Of a stretch of DNA of 49,384 bases, positions 41,252 through 49,384 are shown one piece after another. Below the pieces are notes generated by a model. The model saw only the letters and a program-made list of their open reading frames with translations, had not been told where the DNA came from and ran no database searches. The translations under genes and the position numbers were made by a program. Source of the stretch: CAYPHJ01 sp964410485 (lineage in GTDB: Bacteria > Desulfobacterota > Binatia > UBA9968); NCBI GenBank assembly GCA_964410485.1, contig CAYPHJ010000024.1, positions 1 through 49,384 of the forward strand, read 5' to 3'. Within the stretch, counting starts at the first letter, position 1, and each line of letters opens with the position of its first letter.

Positions 41252-43011
41252 TAAACTTCTCCCCGGACCCTTTTTTTCCCGTTGCCTTTGTTCGTGTTAC
41301 CTTTGTCGGCATTGGCTCCGCGCATGCGGGCCATCACCGCCCGCTCGCTTGTGAACGCCTCCTCACGTGCCCTGGCCGAAGCGATGCTTCGCTCCAGCTC
41401 TTGTCGTTCCAGTTCAAACTCCGACCGCAGCTCGGCAACCCTGGCCTCCAGTTGTTTCCGTTTGGTCTCAAGAAGGCGTTGCTGGCGCTCTACCTCCTCC
41501 TGGCGTATCGTCGCAGCCGCGTTTTCTTCGGCTTCTCGGGCCTGGCGCGCCGTTCCCATCAGCACCCCGCTCGGCCCGAGGTAAACATCCACCAGATCAA
41601 TGCCGCGGTCGCTTAGCAAGAACTCACGAATTTGATGGGAGTGGCCCATCCCGCGCGACTTTAGGATATTAAGGCCTCGGTTACGCTCACCGTTGGTTTC
41701 GATGTGCCGCAGCAGCAACCAGGTATCCACCAGGGAGGAGATACCGATATCGGTTCGCTCCAAACTGTCTCCTGAGTTGGTCGTCAGGTTGGTTAATAAC
41801 ACCGTGATCTGCTGGTTCTTCAGAAAATCGATGAGCCGCGTCAGCATCGCTTTGACCTCAACTTCATTGCCGATGCTAATGAAAGTGCTTATTGGATCCA
41901 CAACGATGACCTTGGGCTTGGATTCTTCGACGAGCTTGTGAAGCACGGCCAAATGCATCTCGAGACTGTAAAAAGTCGGCCGCACGGCGTGAAAAAGAAG
42001 CAAACCTTTATCCAACCAGGGCTGCAGATTGGTGCCGATGGAGACCATGTTGCGGACGATCTGCATCGGCGATTCTTCGGATGCAACGTAGAGGCAGCGC
42101 TCCCCGCGCTGGCAAGCGGCGTGGGCAAATCGGCTGGCCATGCTGCTCTTGCCGGTGCCGGCCGTTCCCGAAATCAGAATGCTACTGCCGCGGTAATATC
42201 CGTTTCCTCCCAACATCGTATCGAGTCGCGATATGCCGCTCGAAATGCGCTCGCTACTGGCCGGATGCCGCAATTGCAGTGAAGTGATAGGCAGCACGGA
42301 AAACCCTGTCTCGTCGATAAGAAACGGATATTCGTTCGTGCCGTGATGGGAGCCGCGATATTTAACGATACGCAGCCGCCGGGTGGAAATCTGATCGACG
42401 ACCCGGTGGTCCAGCATGATCACGCAATCCGACACATACTCTTCGAGTCCATGGCGCGTCAGGCTTCCATCGCCCCGTTCAGCGGTGATGATCGCGGTTA
42501 CCTTTTTGTCTTTGAGCCAGCGCAACAGCCGGCGCAGCTCGGAGCGCAGAATGAACTGGTTGGTAAATGCGGAGAAAACCGCCTCCAGCGTGTCGAGTCC
42601 GACGCGTTTGGCGCCAATTGCGTCGATAGCGCTTTCCAGCCGAAGAAATAAACCCTCCAGATCGTAGTCGCCGGTTTCCTCGATTTCGGTTCTGTCGAGA
42701 TGCACGTAATCGACGATCAGTTTTTTTTGGTCGATCAGTTGTTGTAGATCGTATCCGAGCGAGGCCACGTTTTGTCCGAGGTCTTCCGCTGTTTCTTCGA
42801 ACGCGACAAACACTCCCGGCTCGTTGTAGTGAAGCGCGCCGCGGATTAGAAATTCCATCGAAAACAACGTCTTGCCGCAGCCGGCGGTGCCGCATACAAG
42901 AGTGGGCCGGCCCTTTGGCAGGCCGCCAAACGTGATTTCATCCAGACCGGCAACGCCGGTTCGGCTCTTCGGCAAGGTTGAGGTGGAGTTCTTGATTGCC
43001 GCTTTCGCCAT
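41251..43011 (-). CDS. kaiC: KaiC-family double RecA ATPase with C-terminal coiled coil
   Basis: The 586-residue protein has two RecA-like domains. CI has Walker A GTAGCGKT (41-48) and catalytic EE at 72-73 (VAFEETAED). CII has Walker A GTAGTGKS (282-289) and EE at 312-313. The phosphorylation site that reads S-T in Synechococcus KaiC (ISTITDT) appears as I-S-S-L-V-D-T, Ser425-Ser426. After residue about 490 a charged, Arg/Glu-rich coiled coil of about 75 residues (RQEEVERQQRLLETKRKQLE) replaces the short cyanobacterial tail. The start at 43011 follows ggggaggag and excludes a longer frame. It is the first gene of the kaiC-kaiB-kinase operon. No kaiA is present. Confidence 0.95.
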   Translation of the reverse strand: MAKAAIKNSTSTLPKSRTGVAGLDEITFGGLPKGRPTLVCGTAGCGKTLFSMEFLIRGALHYNEPGVFVAFEETAEDLGQNVASLGYDLQQLIDQKKLIVDYVHLDRTEIEETGDYDLEGLFLRLESAIDAIGAKRVGLDTLEAVFSAFTNQFILRSELRRLLRWLKDKKVTAIITAERGDGSLTRHGLEEYVSDCVIMLDHRVVDQISTRRLRIVKYRGSHHGTNEYPFLIDETGFSVLPITSLQLRHPASSERISSGISRLDTMLGGNGYYRGSSILISGTAGTGKSSMASRFAHAACQRGERCLYVASEESPMQIVRNMVSIGTNLQPWLDKGLLLFHAVRPTFYSLEMHLAVLHKLVEESKPKVIVVDPISTFISIGNEVEVKAMLTRLIDFLKNQQITVLLTNLTTNSGDSLERTDIGISSLVDTWLLLRHIETNGERNRGLNILKSRGMGHSHQIREFLLSDRGIDLVDVYLGPSGVLMGTARQAREAEENAAATIRQEEVERQQRLLETKRKQLEARVAELRSEFELERQELERSIASARAREEAFTSERAVMARMRGANADKGNTNKGNGKKRVRGEV

Positions 43012-43300
43012 GAACGCACTCCTCCCCAGCATCGGTCAGTTGGACTCTCAACGTTCAAAATCAGCGTTGCACCCCAGAGTAGTGCTTTGAATGGTGAGAG
43101 AAAGAATTTTGATATCGCGTTTACATAGAATGTGCAACAGGCGTTCATGCCTCGGGGCTGTTCCAAGCGCTAGCCCACAGCACACGTTTCATCATTTCGG
43201 GTCCCAAGACTGACAGGAGCGACTGCTGCGCGAAAATTGCGGGCTGAAACTTGCGAATAGCCCTTGAGGCTGGCAGGCTAAAGCGAGAGGTTGAACGCGT

Positions 43301-44506
43301 ATGGTCATCGGCGTGCCCAAAGAATCCTATCCTGGCGAGCGGCGGGTCGCGCTTACTCCAGCTGTCTTACCGAGCCTCGCTCAGAACGGTTTGAAGGTAT
43401 TGGTCGAATCCGCCGCCGGCGCTGCCGCCGGCTATTCGGATGACCAATTCAAGCATGCGGGCGCGCAAATCATGGGATCGCGCCGCGAGATCTTTTCTTC
43501 GGCAGACATGATTGTCCAGGTCCTCGCGCTTAGCGCCAACCCGTTCGCCGGCTTATCTGATCTGGCGCTCTTGCGACCGCATCAGGTGTTGATCGCGTTC
43601 TTGCGACCCCTGGCCGCTAACGACAACATGATGACTCTGGCAAAGTCCGGGGTCACCGGTTTCGCCATTGAGTTGATCCCGCGAATTACCCGCGCCCAGC
43701 CCATGGACGCTCTTTCTTCGATGTCCACGGTAGTGGGCTACAAGGCCGTTCTCGCCGCCGCCGACGCCTTGCCCAAAATGTTTCCCATGCTGATGACCGC
43801 CGCGGGCACGATCCAACCGGCGCGCATCTTTGTCATTGGCGCCGGCATTGTGGGACTGCAAGCCATCGCCACGGCAAGACGGCTCGGCGCGGTCGTTAAA
43901 GCCTACGATGTACGCCCAGCCGTAAAGCAGGAGGTTGAAAGCTTGGGGGCCCGGTTCGTAGAGATTGGATTGGAAAGCGGAGAGGAGGAGAAGGCCGGTG
44001 GATACGCCAAGCCGAAGGAGGAGAGTTTTTATCAACGCCAGCAGGAGCTCTTGGCCGGCGTGATCGCCGACAGCGATGTGGTCATCACCGCCGCCGTGGT
44101 CCCCGGACGCAAAGCTCCGGTCCTGATCAGTGAAAAAATGGTTACGCAAATGGCGGCCGGCTCGGTGATCGTGGATTTGGCCGGAGAACAAGGCGGCAAC
44201 TGCGCGCTCAGTAGTCCCGGCGAGACAGTGGTTCAACACGGCGTGACCATCATGTCGCCCATCAATATTGCCTCCACTGTGCCGTTTCACGCTAGCCAGA
44301 TGTACGCAAAGAACATTTCGACGTTTCTACGTTATCTGATCAAGGATGGCGAGCTCAGACTCGACCGCGATGATCAAATCATCGCTGACACGTTGGTAAC
44401 CCACGATGGCCGTATCGTGAATGCGCGCATCCGCGAATTTTTACAGCTACCGGCAGAGGAAGATCAAACGAGTTCCCCGGAGCCGCGCACGGCAGGAACG
44501 AAGTGA
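43301..44506 (+). CDS. pntAA: NAD(P) transhydrogenase subunit alpha part 1 (NAD-binding)
   Basis: The 401-residue soluble domain I of proton-translocating transhydrogenase begins VIGVPKESYPGERRVALTPA. Other conserved blocks are ITRAQPMDALSSMSTVVGYK (RQD-loop region) and FVIGAGIVGLQAIATARRLG with AYDVRPAVKQEVESLGARF (Rossmann NAD site). KAPVLISEKMVTQMAAGSVI, then VDLAGEQGGNC, and GVTIMSPINIASTVPFHASQ complete it. It transfers hydride from NADH toward NADPH using the proton gradient. It starts an operon with the two membrane subunits. It has a separate membrane subunit, as in Rhodospirillum rubrum, not the fused E. coli PntA. Confidence 0.94.
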   Translation: MVIGVPKESYPGERRVALTPAVLPSLAQNGLKVLVESAAGAAAGYSDDQFKHAGAQIMGSRREIFSSADMIVQVLALSANPFAGLSDLALLRPHQVLIAFLRPLAANDNMMTLAKSGVTGFAIELIPRITRAQPMDALSSMSTVVGYKAVLAAADALPKMFPMLMTAAGTIQPARIFVIGAGIVGLQAIATARRLGAVVKAYDVRPAVKQEVESLGARFVEIGLESGEEEKAGGYAKPKEESFYQRQQELLAGVIADSDVVITAAVVPGRKAPVLISEKMVTQMAAGSVIVDLAGEQGGNCALSSPGETVVQHGVTIMSPINIASTVPFHASQMYAKNISTFLRYLIKDGELRLDRDDQIIADTLVTHDGRIVNARIREFLQLPAEEDQTSSPEPRTAGTK

Positions 44507-44577
44507 ACGCCCCCCTTGAACCCTTGAACTTTTGAACCTTGAACTCCGTCGTCGCCAGACGACGGGAAGGAGGAGCA

Positions 44578-44865
44578 ATGGAATCGGAATTATTTGTCGC
44601 GGTTCTGACGATATTTGTCCTGGCAATTTTTGTGGGCTTCGAGATCATCACCAAAGTTCCGCCTACGCTGCATACGCCGCTGATGTCGGGTTCGAACGCC
44701 ATTTCAGGCATTATTTTAATCGGAGCTCTGTTATCCGCCGGAACGCAGCATTCCACTTTGACAGCCATTTTAGGATTGTTTGCCGTAATTCTGGCGACCA
44801 TCAATGTTGTGGGAGGTTTCCTGGTAACCCACCGTATGTTGCGGATGTTCCGCAGAAAGGATTAG
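44578..44865 (+). CDS. pntAB: NAD(P) transhydrogenase subunit alpha part 2 (membrane)
   Basis: The 95-residue protein carries three to four helices of domain II: VAVLTIFVLAIFVGFEIITK, then PPTLHTPLMSGSNAISGIIL (signature), HSTLTAILGLFAVILATINV and VGGFLVTHRMLRMFRRKD. The start at ATG 44578 follows ggaaggaggagc. The preceding 70 bp hold TTGAAC-type filler. The stop is 3 nt before the GTG of pntB. With pntB it makes the proton channel. Confidence 0.93.
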   Translation: MESELFVAVLTIFVLAIFVGFEIITKVPPTLHTPLMSGSNAISGIILIGALLSAGTQHSTLTAILGLFAVILATINVVGGFLVTHRMLRMFRRKD

Positions 44866-44868
44866 CCC

Positions 44869-46260
44869 GTGCCTGCGGTCGTCGTTAACCTGGCCTATCT
44901 CGTTGCCTCCGTGATGTTTATTTTCGGCATCAAGGGGCTGACCCATCCGCGAACGGCTGTTCGTGGAAATCTAATAGGCGCAAGCGGGATGCTCCTGGCG
45001 ATTGTCGTGACGCTACTCGATCGCGCCATCATCAGCTACGAATTGATTATCGCCGGACTCGTCGTGGGCTCTGCGGCCGGCATACCGCTCGCGCTCAAAG
45101 TGCCGATGACCGCCATGCCGCAGCTGGTAGCCCTGTTCAACGGATTTGGTGGCGGGGCATCGGCGTTGGTGGCGGGAGCCGCCCTGGTCGAGACAGTCTT
45201 GATGAGCGCGCCTTTCTCGATCCAGCTTTCCGTTTCTACTGCAGCTTCGGGCCTCATCGGCGCTATCACATTTTGGGGCAGCATGGTGGCGTTCGGCAAG
45301 CTGCAAGAAGTCATTTCCGAGAAATCGAGGTCGCTTCCGGGACATCAATTCTGGAACGGTTTGCTTGCAACCGGGTGTCTTGCGATTGCGGCATGGCTGG
45401 TCATTGATCCAACCGAAACCATGGTCTACTGGGCTCTGCTGCTGGCGGCTTCCGTTTTGGGGATCATGTTAGTGCTTCCCATCGGAGGAGCCGACATGCC
45501 TGTGGTCATTGCGCTGCTCAATTCTTATTCAGGCATTGCCGCAGCAGCAACCGGGTTCGTTCTCGCCAATAACGGGCTCATCATTGCCGGCTCGTTGGTG
45601 GGAGCGTCCGGCATGATCCTGACACGGATCATGTGCAGGGCGATGAACCGCTCCCTTACCAATGTTCTGTTCGGAGTTATGACGCCCACCGAAGGAGCCG
45701 TCACTTCAGCCGAAGAGGTCTACGGGGGAAAAATCAAAACCACTTCGCCCGAAGAAGTTGCGATGCTATTTGACTCGGCGCGCAGGGTCGTTATCGTACC
45801 CGGTTACGGACTCGCCGTCGCACAGGCGCAGCATGCGGTCCGGGATCTCGCCAACCTGCTCGAATCCAAAGGCATCACCGTCGAGTACGGCATTCATCCG
45901 GTCGCGGGTCGCATGCCCGGGCACATGAACGTGCTTTTGGCCGATGCCAACGTGGCTTACGAAAGACTCAAGGACATGGACGAGATCAACGGAGCTTTCG
46001 AGCAAACGGACGTAGTATTGGTTATCGGGGCGAACGACGTGGTGAATCCTTTGGCGCGAACGGACCCTTCCAGCCCGATTGCCGGAATGCCTGTCTTAGA
46101 GGTGGATAAGGCACGGACAGTAGTGGTGATGAAACGCAGCTTGAGTCCGGGCTTTGCGGGTATTCCCAATCCTTTGTTCGCCGCCGACAACACACTCATG
46201 TTCTTCGCCGACGGGAAGAAAGGCGTACTGGATTTGATCGCGGCCGTAAAAGAGTCGTGA
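44869..46260 (+). CDS. pntB: NAD(P) transhydrogenase subunit beta
   Basis: The 463-residue protein has about eight or nine helices in its first 260 residues (for example VVNLAYLVASVMFIFGIKGL and PQLVALFNGFGGGASALVAG, the latter with the conserved Asn of the proton path, then VVIALLNSYSGIAAAATGFV). The NADP-binding domain III follows: VIVPGYGLAVAQAQHAVRDL, YGIHPVAGRMPGHMNVLLAD, VVLVIGANDVVNPLA, then VVVMKRSLSPGFAGIPNPLF. Complete to its end. GTG start at 44869, read directly after the pntAB stop. NADPH produced would support reductive stress defence. Confidence 0.95.
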   Translation: MPAVVVNLAYLVASVMFIFGIKGLTHPRTAVRGNLIGASGMLLAIVVTLLDRAIISYELIIAGLVVGSAAGIPLALKVPMTAMPQLVALFNGFGGGASALVAGAALVETVLMSAPFSIQLSVSTAASGLIGAITFWGSMVAFGKLQEVISEKSRSLPGHQFWNGLLATGCLAIAAWLVIDPTETMVYWALLLAASVLGIMLVLPIGGADMPVVIALLNSYSGIAAAATGFVLANNGLIIAGSLVGASGMILTRIMCRAMNRSLTNVLFGVMTPTEGAVTSAEEVYGGKIKTTSPEEVAMLFDSARRVVIVPGYGLAVAQAQHAVRDLANLLESKGITVEYGIHPVAGRMPGHMNVLLADANVAYERLKDMDEINGAFEQTDVVLVIGANDVVNPLARTDPSSPIAGMPVLEVDKARTVVVMKRSLSPGFAGIPNPLFAADNTLMFFADGKKGVLDLIAAVKES

Positions 46261-46311
46261 TCTTAAGAGTGCGATGAATCGCAACCTTTGGATCGATCAG
46301 TCAATTTTCAC

Positions 46312-46674
46312 CTATGGCCGCTCGCGTGTCTTTCCGGCTTGCCTGCGCGCTGGCTTGACGCCCTCCGGCGGGCTATCCTCTCGCTTCTGCTCAGCCTCGC
46401 GTGCTTTGACTGCCTTAAGGCGTTCCTGAAACCAGGTCTTTTGCGGCCATCTCCAGTTCTGATCGACATCGTTGTGATCGTCGTATTTCATGACAAGCTC
46501 GCTGCGAAAAATCGGCAGCAAGCCGCATGCCAAATCGGTCTCGGGTACTTTCAAGGAAAAGAAATCAACAATGAACTCGTGACAAAAACAATTTTTCGTC
46601 ACAGCTGCCCTCGCAGCGTACCAGATCGGGTCGAGGAACGGCAGCTCCTTCTCATGACCAGATTCTGAAAACAC
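46312..46674 (-). CDS. Hypothetical protein downstream of acpS
   Basis: The 120-residue frame begins at GTG 46674, 9 nt after the acpS stop, and looks codon-wise like a real gene. Its N-terminal half has NCFCHEFIVDFFSLKVPETD; the C-terminal half (from MKYDDHNDVDQNWRWPQKTW) is highly charged and helical (ERLKAVKAREAEQKRED). A shorter start at that internal Met is possible. No family recognised. Same strand as acpS. Confidence 0.5.
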   Translation of the reverse strand: MFSESGHEKELPFLDPIWYAARAAVTKNCFCHEFIVDFFSLKVPETDLACGLLPIFRSELVMKYDDHNDVDQNWRWPQKTWFQERLKAVKAREAEQKREDSPPEGVKPARRQAGKTRERP

Positions 46675-46683
46675 CTTACTATC

Positions 46684-47073
46684 CTATTCGTCCTGCGCTA
46701 CGACGTAGGCCACTGCGTGCTGGCTCGTGTGGGTCAACGAAAGACACCATCGGCAAATACGCAGTTTATGTGCCAGCTCCGCGGCCTTATCGTGCAAAAT
46801 GATGTCAGGCTTGCCACTGCGTGCGCGCGCCACTTCTATGTCGAGCCAGCGGGCATTAGCACCCCAACCGGTCCCGAGCGCTTTCATGACGGCCTCCTTG
46901 GCGGCGAAACGAGCCGCATAGCTTTCGCAACTGCCGCGGCGCTTGCTTTCACAGTAGGCTATTTCCTGCGCAGCAAAAACACGCTCACGAAAGCGTCTGC
47001 CAATGCGCGGATCCTCGAGCAATCTACGCACCCGCGCGACCTCTACGATATCGACGCCGACACTTATAACCAT
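46684..47073 (-). CDS. acpS: Holo-[acyl-carrier-protein] synthase
   Basis: The 129-residue trimeric phosphopantetheinyl transferase transfers 4'-phosphopantetheine from CoA to apo-ACP. Both family motifs are intact: VGVDIVEVARVRRLLEDPRI (metal-binding Asp in G-V-D-I) and YAARFAAKEAVMKALGTGW (catalytic Glu/Lys). The end SLTHTSQHAVAYVVAQDE matches the conserved S-x-S/T-H strand. Start ATG 47073. Divergent from ddl with 239 bp between, where the region around 47190-47215 resembles filler seen near 30870. Confidence 0.94.
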   Translation of the reverse strand: MVISVGVDIVEVARVRRLLEDPRIGRRFRERVFAAQEIAYCESKRRGSCESYAARFAAKEAVMKALGTGWGANARWLDIEVARARSGKPDIILHDKAAELAHKLRICRWCLSLTHTSQHAVAYVVAQDE

Positions 47074-47312
47074 GGCAGGAACCTTATATGCCGTCGCGCA
47101 GGACTGTCAACGCTGGTCACGCATTGACTGGCGCGAGCTGTTGACGTAAACATGCGCAAATTGGCAACCACCGAAGACGAAAATTCACTCGTGCCAAGAC
47201 GCCCAAAACGCCGAGTACGGAGTTATTGTTTTCTCTTGCCGGCTTTGCGCGAGATTTGGAATACGGTTTGCGGCTTCGGCGCGCGGGGGAACATAGTCAG
47301 GAAAAGGCTTCT

Positions 47313-48401
47313 ATGAAACGCAAGCTTCGCGTCGCGATTCTTTTTGGCGGCAAGTCCGCCGAGCACGAGATCTCGGTCATCTCCGCGCGCAATATCGCCG
47401 CCGCCATGGACAGAAAAAAGTATCACATTACGGCGATTGCCATCGACAAGTCGGGGCGTTGGTTTTTCGATGAGGGCGGGCTTCTGAGCCCGTCGGGACC
47501 GGCAATCGTCGAGGCTCGTCCGCGCGCGCTTGCAACTGCGGTGTTGCCCGGAGCCACCGGCAAGCCGTTCGCACGCTTTTCCGGGAAGCACCCGCTTACC
47601 GGCATCGATGTCGTATTTCCGATACTTCACGGCCCGTTTGGCGAGGATGGCACGGTCCAGGGGCTGCTCAAGCTCGCCAATGTTCCGTTCGTTGGCACGG
47701 GGGTTCTGGGTTCCGCGGTGGGAATGGACAAAGACGTGATGAAGCGGTTACTGAGGGATGCGGGAATTCCCGTGCCAAAGTTTCTAACCTTTCATCACTC
47801 ATCCGAGAAGATTCATTTCTCGACCGTGACGCGCCAGCTCGGGCTTCCCGTATTTGTCAAGCCCGCCAACCTGGGCTCCTCAGTCGGCATCAGCAAAGTC
47901 ACGAGCGCATCCCAGTTTGCCCCTGCCGTCCGGGAAGCCTTCCTGTATGACAGTAAGATCCTCATCGAAGAATCGATTCAAGGACGAGAAATCGAGTGTT
48001 CGATCCTGGGCAACGAGACCCCAATTGCATCGCTACCCGGAGAGATTGTCACCCGCCACGCCTTTTATTCCTACGAGGCGAAGTATCTCGACGAAAAAGG
48101 GGCTGAATTGATCATTCCCGCCAAACTTCCCGCTCGAGTGGGAAAAAAGATCCAGGAGATCGCCGTCCGGACGTTCAAAGTTCTATGCTGCGAAGGAATG
48201 GCGCGTGTCGATTTTTTTCTCCGCGGCCGCACAGAGGTGCTGGTCAATGAAATCAACACCATCCCGGGTTTCACCCAGATCAGCATGTATCCCAAGCTCT
48301 GGGAAGCCAGTGGCATTCCGTACACCAAACTCATCGACCGGCTGATCCAGCTCGCCCTGGAACGGGCTCGGAAAGAAAACGCGCTGCGCACCTCGGTTTG
48401 A
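47313..48401 (+). CDS. ddl: D-alanine--D-alanine ligase
   Basis: The 362-residue ATP-grasp enzyme makes the D-Ala-D-Ala dipeptide of peptidoglycan. Motifs: AILFGGKSAEHEISVISARN (signature 1, with catalytic Glu), VVFPILHGPFGEDGTVQGLL, PFVGTGVLGSAVGMDKDVMK, LPVFVKPANLGSSVGISKVT (ATP-binding Lys), GREIECSILG, and FFLRGRTEVLVNEINTIPGF with TQISMYPKLWEASGIPY (Mg2+ ligands and ligand loop). A longer frame begins at 47226, but the ATG at 47313 has aggaaaagg upstream and matches family length. A K-E/G-rich spacer separates it from the edge gene. Confidence 0.95.
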   Translation: MKRKLRVAILFGGKSAEHEISVISARNIAAAMDRKKYHITAIAIDKSGRWFFDEGGLLSPSGPAIVEARPRALATAVLPGATGKPFARFSGKHPLTGIDVVFPILHGPFGEDGTVQGLLKLANVPFVGTGVLGSAVGMDKDVMKRLLRDAGIPVPKFLTFHHSSEKIHFSTVTRQLGLPVFVKPANLGSSVGISKVTSASQFAPAVREAFLYDSKILIEESIQGREIECSILGNETPIASLPGEIVTRHAFYSYEAKYLDEKGAELIIPAKLPARVGKKIQEIAVRTFKVLCCEGMARVDFFLRGRTEVLVNEINTIPGFTQISMYPKLWEASGIPYTKLIDRLIQLALERARKENALRTSV

Positions 48402-48476
48402 CTGGGATAAGGCTCGGAGCGGAAAAAAAGCACTTGGGAACACAGTGCGAAAGGCTCGAAGTGCTGACCTTTGTGG

Positions 48477-49384
48477 TCACGCCAGCTCGAAATCATCTTT
48501 TATGCCTTTCAGCAGTGCGTTGATATCGCTGGTTACCTGCGGCGGAGGTTTTGTCTTGCCATCTCCCACATCAACGCGGACGAAGAATTTTATCGGCGTG
48601 TTCGTCTTCGCTTTGATTTGCGTTAATTTGTCCACCACGTCGCCGAGATCTTGAATCTGAGACGGGGTCAATTCAGCATTCGCTTGAAGCACGTTAGGAG
48701 CGCGGTCTCCAATCTCGTCCCGAATCGCTCGCTGGTGACCTCCGGTCACGGCTCTGAACTTTACGAATTGCGCCGCCGAAAAATCATTGGGCCAGGCCTG
48801 GGAGTCTTGTGTCAGTTCAATAAAGCGCGCATTGATCGCGGCCGTTATGACGTCGCGAACTGTTTTCCAGGGGAGCGTCCTACCGGCTTTTACCGAAAGC
48901 GCCGTAGAAATTGATAATCCCGTCGCTTCTCCCTTCGTCCATGCCTGAGGCAAGTTTTCAGCAAGAATTTTGGGCGCGCCGATGGGGTCCGGCGGAGGGC
49001 GCAGCGTAGCGCTCGGATTCAAGACGCCCGGAGGTATCGGCTCGCCCAAGACGCTTGCCGGGCCAGACAGCAACCACAAGGTTCCGCTTTCCACTGCAGC
49101 ATTGACCGCCTTGTCGATAACGGATTGGTCTGCCTCGGGTATTTGCAGCGGCTCCTTGTAGCCGGCCCGCTCGACTTGGACAACGGTCGAGCCGCTGAAA
49201 TGGTCCGCAACCGCTTTCGCAGTAGTCTCGTCGCCGCTCCACAATTCCGGGAGCCGTCCCGGTGCGAGCAACGACGACGCAACTTCTGCGATCTCGGCGC
49301 CCTCGGGTAAGACCAATTCGAGCGCAGGATCGTTGAGCGCGTTCTCATCGGGTCGCGACATCCACCAGGTTCGCGAGGTTCGGT
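48477..49384 (-). CDS. C-terminal part of a large protein, possibly DUF499-type ATPase (runs off right edge)
   Basis: The frame is open to the window edge and ends at 48477; about 300 residues are visible. An internal Met at 49361 is unlikely to be the true start, as the frame continues upstream (TSRTWW before it). Features: DPALELVLPEGAEIAEVASS, then LLAPGRLPELWSGDE, LWLLSGPASVLGEPIPPGVL and LPWKTVRDVITAAINARFIE, with no catalytic motif in this part. The order of LLAPG-LPxLW, G-x-LWLLSGPxS and IPxGVL reminds me of the C-terminal region of DUF499 proteins, large ATPases found with methyltransferase and helicase defence genes. This is recall, not a proven match. Confidence 0.45.
   Translation of the reverse strand, partial: RTSRTWWMSRPDENALNDPALELVLPEGAEIAEVASSLLAPGRLPELWSGDETTAKAVADHFSGSTVVQVERAGYKEPLQIPEADQSVIDKAVNAAVESGTLWLLSGPASVLGEPIPPGVLNPSATLRPPPDPIGAPKILAENLPQAWTKGEATGLSISTALSVKAGRTLPWKTVRDVITAAINARFIELTQDSQAWPNDFSAAQFVKFRAVTGGHQRAIRDEIGDRAPNVLQANAELTPSQIQDLGDVVDKLTQIKAKTNTPIKFFVRVDVGDGKTKPPPQVTSDINALLKGIKDDFELA

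Noticed and set aside
43553..44290. A 245-codon minus-strand frame
   Set aside because: Antisense to pntAA, rich in His/Gly/Arg as typical of mirror frames.
1..49384. tRNA or rRNA genes
   Set aside because: No cloverleaf with a GTTCGA-type T-loop and matching acceptor stem, and no rRNA core sequence, was found by eye; the ttcga-rich stretches at 24.3 kb are filler.

Overview
The window is a piece of a draft chromosome (three 100-N scaffold gaps, at 13907, 21818 and 39501) from an uncultured, moderately GC-rich, Gram-negative-type bacterium. No rRNA, tRNA or other marker gene is present, so taxonomy is inference. The mix of amidohydrolases, a Gfo/Idh/MocA oxidoreductase, many short dispersed palindromic repeats and divergent YCII/VOC genes resembles soil or sediment 'deltaproteobacterial-like' lineages (for example Binatota or Rokubacteria-type metagenome bins). 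I cannot place it more precisely.

Layout. 1-6.0 kb: an edge-truncated EamA transporter, a Gal80-like oxidoreductase, an amidohydrolase, the wreck of a second amidohydrolase, and an AI-2E-family exporter. 6.0-21.5 kb: an accessory block, almost all on the minus strand. It holds VOC/PhnB, YCII (DGPF), DUF899, SRPBCC, GNAT, DoxX-like and GST genes, an ABC exporter, a BNR-repeat protein coupled to a MoaD-like protein, and an ECF42-type sigma factor. Several members are frameshifted or reduced to fragments. A promoter-like motif (TGTCGA, 16-18 nt, CGACTA) precedes three of the transcription units, and two further copies lie just behind the sigma factor gene. This suggests a small ECF42 regulon. 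22-28.3 kb: a GAF/sigma-54 activator, nagZ, and an overlapping mtnA-gshA pair. 28.2-30.8 kb: a maleate-isomerase-like protein lacking the usual cysteines, and a ttuB-ttuA tRNA thiolation pair. 30.8-33.1 kb: an AT-richer, gene-poor stretch with small orphan genes. 33.1-39.5 kb: a membrane-protein block (fatty-acid-hydroxylase-like protein, MscS channel, NSS transporter with a tiny MetS-type subunit, NhaC-type antiporter). 39.7-43.0 kb: a kaiC-kaiB-histidine kinase operon without kaiA. 43.3-48.4 kb: a three-gene proton-translocating transhydrogenase (pntAA-pntAB-pntB), acpS and ddl. At the right edge is the C-terminal part of a large unrecognised protein that may be a DUF499-type ATPase.

How the parts work together. 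The 6-21 kb block looks like a stress or detoxification regulon under continuous turnover, with birth, decay and truncation of VOC/SRPBCC-type genes. The kai operon is a self-contained signalling unit. The remaining genes are housekeeping: NADPH supply, glutathione synthesis, methionine salvage, peptidoglycan precursor synthesis and recycling, ACP activation and ion homeostasis. Most linked genes use ATGA or TAATG overlaps, consistent with tight translational coupling.
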